A stretch of DNA of 64,000 nt from Acidimicrobium ferrooxidans DSM 10331. Lineage in GTDB: Bacteria; Actinomycetota; Acidimicrobiia; Acidimicrobiales; Acidimicrobiaceae. Positions within the stretch are counted from its first letter, which is position 1; every line of letters starts with the position of its first letter. Positions 11,692 through 18,205 of the stretch are shown in pieces. The stretch spans positions 1,988,001 through 2,052,000 of the forward strand of contig NC_013124.1 of NCBI RefSeq assembly GCF_000023265.1, in the 5' to 3' direction. The position numbers and the translations under genes are program-made. The notes under the pieces were generated by a model, which was given only the letters and a program-made list of their open reading frames with translations, did no database searches and was not told the DNA's origin.

Positions 11692-12488
11692 TCGCGCGCC
11701 GCCTCCTCCATGGCCGCAGCGAGACGCAGGTACTCACGGATCGGCCGTACTCGGTGCACCCGCACCACGTCCGCACCGTGCTCGATCGCCCAGATGGCCG
11801 CGGCGAGGCTCTGCTCCTCGCGCTCGAGCGGGGGCAACGCGGGCTCGGCACGACTGAGCTCGGCCAGCATGCTCTTGCGCGAGAGGCCGACGACGACCGG
11901 TGCGCCGAGGGACGCGATTTGACGAAGGTGCGCGATCAGCGCCAGGTTGTGCGCGACCGTCTTGCCGAAGCCGATCCCGGGATCGAACCAGACCTCCTTC
12001 ACGCCCAGCGCACGCGCCTCGTCACGTCGCTCCCTGAGCCACGCCGACACCTCGCCCACCACGTCGGTATAGGTCGGGTTGACCTGCATCGTCTGCGGGT
12101 CACCCTGGGCATGCATCGCGATCCACACCGCACCGACCTCAGCCGCGACCGGTCCGAGTCGACCGCTCACGTCGTTGACGATCGTCGCGCCTGCCTCGAC
12201 CGCCGCCCGAGCGACGGCGGGCTTGACCGTGTCGATGGAGACGACCCCGTAGGGAGCGAGCGCCGCCACGACCGGCAGGACCCGACGGAGCTCCTCGGTC
12301 TCGGGCACCGGCACCGCGCCCGGCCGCGTGGACTCGCCACCCACGTCGACGATGTCGGCCCCCTCGGCGAAGAGTTCGAGACCGTGCTCGATCGCTCTGG
12401 CCGCATCGAAGTAGCGACCGCCGTCACTGAAGGAGTCGGGCGTGACGTTGACGATCCCCATGATCCGAGCGTCGCGACGCTCGCTCAT
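11682..12488 (-). CDS. folP: Dihydropteroate synthase
   Basis: Condenses the pterin pyrophosphate with p-aminobenzoate, the sulfonamide target. The TIM-barrel motifs are clear: MGIVNVTPDSFSDGGRYF, DVGGESTRPGA, SIDTVKPAVARAAVEAGATIVNDVSG and WFDPGIGFGKT, then GLSRKSML. The usual C-terminal RVHDV reads RVHRV here; the pterin-phosphate-binding Arg and His are kept and only the aspartate differs. ATG 12488 overlaps the folE stop as ATGA. It has 268 residues. Confidence 0.95.
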   Translation of the reverse strand: MSERRDARIMGIVNVTPDSFSDGGRYFDAARAIEHGLELFAEGADIVDVGGESTRPGAVPVPETEELRRVLPVVAALAPYGVVSIDTVKPAVARAAVEAGATIVNDVSGRLGPVAAEVGAVWIAMHAQGDPQTMQVNPTYTDVVGEVSAWLRERRDEARALGVKEVWFDPGIGFGKTVAHNLALIAHLRQIASLGAPVVVGLSRKSMLAELSRAEPALPPLEREEQSLAAAIWAIEHGADVVRVHRVRPIREYLRLAAAMEEAAREWA

Positions 12489-13057
12489 CGGGGCGGCCGT
12501 CCTCGCTCGAGCTCCGCGAGCGCGTTGGGGCTGCCCACCTCCCTGCCCGCCAGCGCCTGGGTCGTCACGATCACGCCCTCGCGTCGCACCCCCCGGATGG
12601 CGATGCAGGCGTGCTCGGCCCGAACGGTGACACGGACGAGACGCGCCCGGGCCGCCTTGGCGATCGCATCGGCGATCTCCTGCGTCAGCCGTTCTTGGAG
12701 CTGGAGGCGACGAGCGTGCCGCTCGATCTCTCGCACCACGGCCGACAGGCCGAGGACCCCAGCTCCCGGGAGATACTCCACCGAGACCGTGCCCGTAAAC
12801 GGCAGGAGGTGATGCTCACACAGCGAGGCAAACCTGATCTCGTCGAGGACGACGGGAGCCCGCTGCTCGGGCGCGAACCGCACCGGATCGTCGGGCTCGG
12901 CCCGATACCCGCCGAGCAGTTCGGCCAGTGCCTCGACCACCCGCTCCGGGGTGCGCGTGCGCACGTCGTCGGCGAGCGTCGCACCGAGGGTGGCCTCGGC
13001 CCACGCGAGCAGCGTGTCCACGGCCGCGCGAGCGTCGTCGTTCGTCGGTGCGCTCAT
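12485..13057 (-). CDS. folE: GTP cyclohydrolase I
   Basis: Opens GTP to 7,8-dihydroneopterin triphosphate, the entry step of folate synthesis. The zinc ligands and catalytic histidines are visible in [20 protein letters not shown] and in [15 protein letters not shown], and the [14 protein letters not shown] motif is typical. It has 190 residues. ATG 13057 overlaps the hpt stop as ATGA. In many actinobacteria ftsH lies between hpt and folE; here they are directly fused by overlap and ftsH is absent. Confidence 0.95.
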   Translation of the reverse strand: MSAPTNDDARAAVDTLLAWAEATLGATLADDVRTRTPERVVEALAELLGGYRAEPDDPVRFAPEQRAPVVLDEIRFASLCEHHLLPFTGTVSVEYLPGAGVLGLSAVVREIERHARRLQLQERLTQEIADAIAKAARARLVRVTVRAEHACIAIRGVRREGVIVTTQALAGREVGSPNALAELERGRPPR

Positions 13058-13599
13058 ACGTCCTCCCGATAGGTCGCGATGAACGGGAGGTTCCGGTAGC
13101 GCTCGGCGACGTCGAGTCCATAGCCGATGACGAAGGCGGGCGGGATGTCGAAGCCGACGTAGGCGATGGGCAGATCGCCTCGACCGTCGTCAGGCTTGCG
13201 CAACAGGGCGCACACGGCGAGCGACGCCGGGTTGCGCGAGGCGAGGTTCGTCAAGAGGTAGCGGAGCGTGAGGCCGCTCTCGACGATGTCTTCGACCACG
13301 ATGACGTCGCGCCCTTCGAGCTCGACGTCGAGGTCCTTGATGATCCGCACGACACCCGAGGTCCGCGTGGCACTGCCATAGGAGGACACCGCCATGAAGT
13401 CCACCGCGACCGGCAGCTCGATCGCTCGTGCCAGGTCTCCCATGAACACGAACGCACCCTTGAGCACCCCCACGAGGAACGGTGCGCGGCCCGCGTAGTC
13501 CTTGGTGATCGCCGCTCCGAGCTCGCCGACGCGCGCACGGAGGTCTGCCTCACTGATCAGGACATCGCCGATGTGCGGGTCATCCAGCGACCACGTCAC
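13054..13599 (-). CDS. hpt: Hypoxanthine phosphoribosyltransferase
   Basis: Salvages hypoxanthine and guanine to nucleotides using PRPP. The type I PRTase motif is [18 protein letters not shown]; the second acidic residue is Glu in place of the more common Asp. The flexible-loop dyad occurs in [11 protein letters not shown], and the purine-specificity block is [28 protein letters not shown]. The start is GTG 13599 with AGGGAGG upstream; it overlaps the tilS stop as GTGA. It has 181 residues. The tilS-hpt pairing is widely conserved in bacteria. Confidence 0.95.
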   Translation of the reverse strand: MTWSLDDPHIGDVLISEADLRARVGELGAAITKDYAGRAPFLVGVLKGAFVFMGDLARAIELPVAVDFMAVSSYGSATRTSGVVRIIKDLDVELEGRDVIVVEDIVESGLTLRYLLTNLASRNPASLAVCALLRKPDDGRGDLPIAYVGFDIPPAFVIGYGLDVAERYRNLPFIATYREDV

Positions 13600-14516
13600 G
13601 GGCGCCTCCCTTCGGACTCGAGCCCGAGACGGGCGATCTCTCGCCCACCTGAGCTTAGGACGAGCGACGAGCCCACGCGTCGCACGTCGAGGTCGCTCGG
13701 GAGTGCATGCGCTCGGCGAGTACCATCGGCGACCTGGACGAGCGCACGCCGATGCGCCGCCGACAGTCGAAGGCCTGTCTGGTGTCGGACCCACGTCGCG
13801 AGCTGGGTCGTCGCCGGCGCGAGCTCCGGGTAGCGCGCCTGCAGGCGCACGGCCTCGCGGGCGTGCGCCGCCGCGCGCGCCAGCAGCGGGACGACGTCAC
13901 GCTCTGCGATCGCGGCGGCGAGCGGGAGCAGCTCGGTACGCACGCGCACGCGCCGAAAGCGTACGTCCTGATTCATGGGATCGACGAGCGGCACGAGTCC
14001 GGCGGCCTCGCAGACGCGCGCGAGCTCTGAGCGCCGAAGGCCGAGTGCCGGGTGGAGGGGGCCGGGCTCCATGGCGCCGATACCGACGAGCCCGCTCCCC
14101 CGCAGGAGATTCAGCAGCACCGTCTCGGCTTGATCATCCATCGTGTGTGCCCGGGCGGCGTCCCCGAGGGCGCCGAGGCGGGCCGAGCGCGCGCGCGCCT
14201 CGAGGTTGGGGCCAGGGATCACGCGCACACGGCGCTCGAGCACCGAGATCCCGAGCGGAGCGAGCTGGCGGGCGACGTCGGCTCCTTCTCGGGCCGAGCC
14301 CGGGCGCAGGCCGTGGTCGACGTGGATCGCGAGGACCCGCTTGCCACCGAACGCCAGCAGCGCAGCGAGACCCAGCGAGTCGGCGCCACCCGAGACGCCG
14401 ACGCGGACCGGGTCGTCATCGAGAGGCCACAGCCGCTCACCGAGCGAGGCGAGATCGATGCCGAGCTCACGAGCTCGGCGCTGGGCAGCCTCGACCCACG
14501 ACGGGCTAGGCCGCAC
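13596..14516 (-). CDS. tilS: tRNA(Ile)-lysidine synthetase
   Basis: Converts the CAU anticodon wobble cytidine of tRNA-Ile2 to lysidine so that AUA is read. The PP-loop ATP pyrophosphatase motif is [14 protein letters not shown] near the N-terminus, followed by [12 protein letters not shown] and the substrate motif [24 protein letters not shown]. At 306 residues it is a short form with little C-terminal extension, as in several actinobacteria. The start is GTG 14516, overlapping the upstream metallopeptidase gene by 11 bases. No better in-frame start codon occurs before the PP-loop. Confidence 0.93.
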   Translation of the reverse strand: MRPSPSWVEAAQRRARELGIDLASLGERLWPLDDDPVRVGVSGGADSLGLAALLAFGGKRVLAIHVDHGLRPGSAREGADVARQLAPLGISVLERRVRVIPGPNLEARARSARLGALGDAARAHTMDDQAETVLLNLLRGSGLVGIGAMEPGPLHPALGLRRSELARVCEAAGLVPLVDPMNQDVRFRRVRVRTELLPLAAAIAERDVVPLLARAAAHAREAVRLQARYPELAPATTQLATWVRHQTGLRLSAAHRRALVQVADGTRRAHALPSDLDVRRVGSSLVLSSGGREIARLGLESEGRRP

Positions 14517-15483
14517 CGACCCTCGCCAGCCACGTCTCTGGCGCGTCGAGCTCGGCAAGCGTTGGGAGCGACTCGGCGCGTTCGAACACGTCGAGCGCGC
14601 TGCCAGGCCGTTCTGCCTCGATGCGCTCAAAGAACCGACGACCGCGCTCGTACTGGCGAGCCTTCGCGTCGAGTCCGAGGAGTCGCGCGACGATGCGCGC
14701 GAGACCCCGCGCACTGCGACGCTGGTCGACGACACGAGCCAGCTCGTCGTCACCCGGCACGGTCCCCGAGGGGAGGGTCCGCATGACCCAGTCCGCGTGG
14801 CCCTCGATGACGCTCATGATGGCGCTGACACGAGCCAACGAGGCAGCAGCACGTTCTGGGAGGACCAGCTCGAGTGGCCCGAGCTCCCCGAGGCGGCGGT
14901 CGCCACCCAACCAGCTGAGCAGCGAACTCACCGCATCGACCGGGGTCGCCGGTCGCGCAGCGATGACCTCGGCGAGCGATGCGTAGAGCGTCTCGAGCAG
15001 CCAGGGGCGCGCGAAGAACTGCGCCCGATGGGCGAGTTCGTGCGAGAGCACCCACCTCGCCACCGTGGCGAGATCCGTCCCAGCCCCTGACGCGAGATGC
15101 TGGGCGTTCTGGCCTACCAGCACGAGCAGGGGCTCTTCGTCGCCGCCCCCCGGCACGTACTGCCCCAGAACGCGAGGCGAGAGGGCCGCGAGCACCGCGC
15201 CGAGCATGGCTCCGCTCACCTCGGCCGCACCAGCGGGTACCCCCTGCGGGTACAAGCGACCGATCAAGGCTGCGTAGGAACGCGCATTGTGGATCGCCCA
15301 CGCGCGCCGTGACAGGTTCGCGACCGCGAGGGTCTCCGTTCCGATCTCGAGCCCACAACGAGCCTCGACGATGGGGGCGAGCTCTGCCACCAGGCCAATC
15401 AGATCGAGAGGCGGCGGCGCTGTGTCCGGGACGAGCGCTCGGATCGACAGCGTCGCCACCTGGTGCGACACGGGGCTCACCAT
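14506..15483 (-). CDS. DUF2342 zincin-like metallopeptidase
   Basis: Belongs to the actinobacterial DUF2342 (Zincin_2) family. The metal motif is HELAH in VARWVLSHELAHRAQFF around residue 170, and a second conserved block reads SVIEGHADWVM, whose Glu and His could complete the site. The C-terminal GLDAKARQYERGRRFFERI is also typical. The substrate is unknown. The same family directly precedes tilS and hpt in Mycobacterium, so the position is conserved synteny. ATG 15483 starts the ten-gene set; a TAGTTT box lies about 15 bases before the start codon. It has 325 residues. Confidence 0.87.
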   Translation of the reverse strand: MVSPVSHQVATLSIRALVPDTAPPPLDLIGLVAELAPIVEARCGLEIGTETLAVANLSRRAWAIHNARSYAALIGRLYPQGVPAGAAEVSGAMLGAVLAALSPRVLGQYVPGGGDEEPLLVLVGQNAQHLASGAGTDLATVARWVLSHELAHRAQFFARPWLLETLYASLAEVIAARPATPVDAVSSLLSWLGGDRRLGELGPLELVLPERAAASLARVSAIMSVIEGHADWVMRTLPSGTVPGDDELARVVDQRRSARGLARIVARLLGLDAKARQYERGRRFFERIEAERPGSALDVFERAESLPTLAELDAPETWLARVGAA

Positions 15484-15502
15484 GAGCTGAGCCCCGAGGA
15501 AA

Positions 15503-15700
15503 CTACCCGGCCTTGCGCTGACCGCGGGTTCGCGACGCCCCGATGGGCTGATGCGCGTAGCAGTACTTGGACTTGTTGTAAATGGAGAGCGTCGTCGTAC
15601 AACCCGGCTCCTTGCACACGCGTCCTCGCTGGTAGGTGCGGGGTGCGTGCCCAGTCGCCAGAGGTTCCGCGACGATCGTCTCTTCCCCTCGGCTCACCAT
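15503..15700 (-). CDS. Small zinc-ribbon-like protein
   Basis: A 65-residue protein whose core CKEPGCTTTLSIYNKSKYCYAH has the spacing C-x4-C-x12-C-x2-H, a plausible single zinc site. The flanks are basic and probably disordered. Similar short proteins with this cysteine-rich core are, to my recollection, found in other Acidimicrobiia and actinobacteria without known function. Expression with the upstream sigma/anti-sigma pair is suggested by the 29-base gap. It could be a redox- or zinc-responsive peptide linked to that stress module; this is speculation. The exact N-terminus is uncertain. Confidence 0.6.
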   Translation of the reverse strand: MVSRGEETIVAEPLATGHAPRTYQRGRVCKEPGCTTTLSIYNKSKYCYAHQPIGASRTRGQRKAG

Positions 15701-15729
15701 GTCCAGAGCAACCCACGATGCCCCCCGCC

Positions 15730-16062
15730 CTATTCCTGTCGCGCGTCGGAGACGTGGCGGTCCTTGGCCGATTCCTCAAGGAGGACCATCGCGAGACGCT
15801 CACGCAGCGAGGTCGGAACCCGATCGCGTGCTCGCTCCGCGATGACCATGCGCAGCTCGGCTTCGAACTCGAACGCCTCGAGACAGGACCCACAGTGGTC
15901 CAGATGGGCTTGGAGCTTGTGCCGGCGTTCGTCGGTCAGCTCGCCATCGAGGAAGAAGTACAGCTGGCTGATCGCTTCCCGACACTCGGGCGTGGACGGA
16001 CCCCGAGGGTCGGGCTCGATCTCATGACCCTTGTGCTCCGGACCAGTCTCGCTCGTCACCAT
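15730..16062 (-). CDS. RsrA-type zinc anti-sigma factor
   Basis: A 110-residue anti-sigma factor of the zinc-associated (ZAS) family that in Streptomyces (RsrA) and Mycobacterium (RshA) releases SigR/SigH upon thiol oxidation. The signature H-x3-C-x2-C is present as HLDHCGSC near residue 55, within the helical block PECREAISQLYFFLDGELTDERRHKLQAHL; the cysteine in TPECRE is the fourth usual ligand. ATG 16062 directly follows the sigma-factor stop codon (TAGATG), as in other sigR-rsrA pairs. A disulfide-stress switch is inferred from the family. Confidence 0.88.
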   Translation of the reverse strand: MVTSETGPEHKGHEIEPDPRGPSTPECREAISQLYFFLDGELTDERRHKLQAHLDHCGSCLEAFEFEAELRMVIAERARDRVPTSLRERLAMVLLEESAKDRHVSDARQE

Positions 16063-16638
16063 CTACGCCTCGGTCTCCGCTGCCCGCTCCGCACGAGCCA
16101 GTCGCTTCTCGATCAACGCGCGCTGGAGCGCGCGCCTTCCCCGATGCAGCCGACTCATCACGGTTCCGAGCGGGACGTCCATGATGTCGGCGATCTCACG
16201 GTAGCTAAAACCTTCGACGTCCGCCAGGATCACGGCCAAGCGGAACTGCTCTGGCAGGGCCTCGAGCGCCGCCTTGACGTCGGCATCGGTGAAGGTGTCG
16301 AGGACCTCCTCCTCGGCGCTCCGGCCCGCGAGGGCTGCCTCGAGACCGCCCAGGCGGCGATAGAGGTAGAGCTGCTCGACCTCGTCGAGGTCCGTCTCGT
16401 CCGGGCGACGGCGACGAGCTCGGTAGGCATTGATGTAGGTGTTGGTGAGGATGCGATAGAGCCACGCCTTGAGGTTGGTGCCCTCCTCGAAGGTACCGAA
16501 GGCACGATAAGCCTTCAGGAACGTCTCTTGCACCAAGTCCTCGGCGTCGGCCGCGTTGTGGGTCATACGCATCGCCGCGGAGTAGAGGTTGTCGGCGTAC
16601 GGCAGGGCAAGCTCTTCGAAGCGCGCCTGATCCGCCAC
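16063..16638 (-). CDS. SigR/SigH-like ECF sigma factor
   Basis: Group IV sigma factor of the SigR (RpoE-like) subgroup. Region 2 contains [34 protein letters not shown] and [24 protein letters not shown]; region 4 contains [44 protein letters not shown]. The start chosen is GTG 16638, with GGGAGG upstream and the family N-terminus immediately after. A longer reading frame would run into tRNA-Thr. Only 21 bases separate the tRNA 3' end from the start codon, so the gene is probably expressed from a promoter upstream of or inside the tRNA. It gives 191 residues. Likely targets are thiol-homeostasis genes; none is demonstrated here. Confidence 0.9.
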   Translation of the reverse strand: MADQARFEELALPYADNLYSAAMRMTHNAADAEDLVQETFLKAYRAFGTFEEGTNLKAWLYRILTNTYINAYRARRRRPDETDLDEVEQLYLYRRLGGLEAALAGRSAEEEVLDTFTDADVKAALEALPEQFRLAVILADVEGFSYREIADIMDVPLGTVMSRLHRGRRALQRALIEKRLARAERAAETEA

Positions 16639-16659
16639 GTCGCCTCCCGTCACCAGCCG

Positions 16660-16732
16660 AGCCCGGGAGGGGACTCGAACCCCTGACCTGCTCATTACGA
16701 GGGAGCTGCTCTGCCGACTGAGCTACCCGGGC
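16660..16732 (-). tRNA. tRNA-Thr (CGT)
   Basis: The minus strand folds into a complete cloverleaf: acceptor GCCCGGG/CCCGGGC, D arm GCTC/GAGC, anticodon loop CTCGTAA with anticodon CGT, five-base variable loop AGGTC, and T arm AGGGG/CCCCT around TTCGAGT. The last anticodon-stem pair (31-39) is a C-U mismatch; the other four are Watson-Crick. The discriminator is U and CCA is not encoded. The first ten bases overlap the end of holB, whose stop codon is formed by tRNA positions 8-10. Confidence 0.93.
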
Positions 16733-17622
16733 GCCGAGCGACCAGTGTAGCCATGTGCCGGGGTGGGACGCTCGAGCACGAGCTCGGCGAGCACCAGACC
16801 GATGGAGAGCCTCCTCGCGAGCGAGCCGCTCGCGCGCCGCACCGCCTGACCCCAGGAAGCATCCATCGGGTTGGCTCGAATCGCGACCGCGAGTCCGAGC
16901 CGTACCAACGCCTCTTGCGTCGGAGCCGGCAACGAGCTCGGCGGGCGAAGCGACGCTGCGATCTGGGCCGGATGGGCATGGGCCGCACCGGTCGCGAGCG
17001 CGGCCCAACGCTCGAGCCACGTCCCCGGCTCGGGAACCGACCCGAGCGTGTGGACGAGCTCGAGATCACGCGGCACGAGCGCGAGGAGACGCGGCGAGAG
17101 CTCGATGCCCGCGTCGGCGACGGCAGCCTCGATCTCGGCTGCGCTCGGAGGATCGACCTGGACGCGGACGCAGCGCGACGCCATCGCCGTGAGCTCGGGA
17201 GGGATGGCGCTCGCCGCGAGCAACCACCGCGTCCGCGGCCCCGGCTCCTCGAGCGCCTTGAGCACCACTGGCGCTACCGACGCCATGCGTTCGATACCGA
17301 CGAGGCCGGCGATGCGCCAGCGATCGGCACTCTGGCGTGCGTGCGCAACGAGGGCACGAACGTCGGCGATCGACGGGGTGTCACTGAGGATGCGCACGTC
17401 GGGGTGGCGTCCCTCGGCGACCGCACTGCACACCGAGCACTCCCCACAGCCGCCGCGCGGACAGGTGAGGTACTGGGCGGCGACCACCACCAGGTCGGCG
17501 AGGCCACTCCCCCGCGCGCCCACCAGCAGCACACCGGCTCGCGATGCATCGAGCGCACGCTCGATGCGCTCCGTGGTGTGCGGACGCCAGCGTCGAATGC
17601 CCTCAGCGACGCGCGTCGTCAT
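16723..17622 (-). CDS. holB: DNA polymerase III delta' subunit (clamp loader)
   Basis: The delta' subunit of the replicative clamp loader. The N-terminal AAA+-like region has a degenerate P-loop (VGARGSGLADL) and a four-cysteine zinc knuckle, CPRGGCGECSVC, with HPDVRIL after it. The central EEPGPRTRWLLAAS corresponds to sensor 1. It has 299 residues. ATG 17622 overlaps the end of tmk by 20 bases. The C-terminal residues read APG-stop, and the TAG lies inside tRNA-Thr. The tmk-holB pair is a standard bacterial arrangement. Confidence 0.88.
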   Translation of the reverse strand: MTTRVAEGIRRWRPHTTERIERALDASRAGVLLVGARGSGLADLVVVAAQYLTCPRGGCGECSVCSAVAEGRHPDVRILSDTPSIADVRALVAHARQSADRWRIAGLVGIERMASVAPVVLKALEEPGPRTRWLLAASAIPPELTAMASRCVRVQVDPPSAAEIEAAVADAGIELSPRLLALVPRDLELVHTLGSVPEPGTWLERWAALATGAAHAHPAQIAASLRPPSSLPAPTQEALVRLGLAVAIRANPMDASWGQAVRRASGSLARRLSIGLVLAELVLERPTPAHGYTGRSAPG

Positions 17623-18205
17623 CGAGCCCGAGCTCCGCCATGATCATCGCCTGCACCCGAGCCGCTACCGCGTCTCGCGAGCCGTTCGCGTCGACGAGCC
17701 GCCATCCCCACGATCGCGCACGATCGGCGTAGCGCGCCCGGATCTGCTCCCACGCGGAGCGGCCACCCGCCTCGAACCGGTCGCCGGCGTCGAGGCCGAG
17801 CGGCTCGGCACGATCGAGGACGAGGACGAGATCGGCGACCGGATCGCCGGTCAACGCCTCGAGGGCCCAGATCGCATCCTCTCCCACCTTCGGGCCCTGG
17901 TAGACGATGGTCGAAGGGAAGTAGCGATCGAGGATCACGTGCGTGCCCGCCTCGACGGCGGGGCGCACCACCGTTGCGACGAGCTGTGCACGGGCGGCAG
18001 CGAACGTGAGCAGCTCGGCCCATGGTGCGAGCGACCGCGTCTTGACCACCTCGCGGAGCGCCTCGGCAGCGGGGTCGCCACCTGGATCTCTCGCCGTGAC
18101 CACGTCGACACCGCGGGCACGCACGGCCGCGACCGCGAGGTGGACCTGCGTCGACTTGCCGACCTTGTCGGGTCCGTCGAGGACCACGAGTTTCCCCCGC
18201 GTCAC
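17603..18205 (-). CDS. tmk: Thymidylate kinase
   Basis: Phosphorylates dTMP to dTDP. The P-loop is LDGPDKVGKSTQVHLA at the N-terminus, followed by the substrate motif LDRYFPSTIVYQGPKVGED and a lid region with DRFEAGGRSAWEQIRARY. GTG 18205 overlaps the topA stop as GTGA. It has 200 residues. The P-loop sequence DKVGKS departs from the common DGAGKS but keeps the lysine and serine needed for phosphate and magnesium binding. Confidence 0.9.
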   Translation of the reverse strand: MTRGKLVVLDGPDKVGKSTQVHLAVAAVRARGVDVVTARDPGGDPAAEALREVVKTRSLAPWAELLTFAAARAQLVATVVRPAVEAGTHVILDRYFPSTIVYQGPKVGEDAIWALEALTGDPVADLVLVLDRAEPLGLDAGDRFEAGGRSAWEQIRARYADRARSWGWRLVDANGSRDAVAARVQAMIMAELGLDDDARR

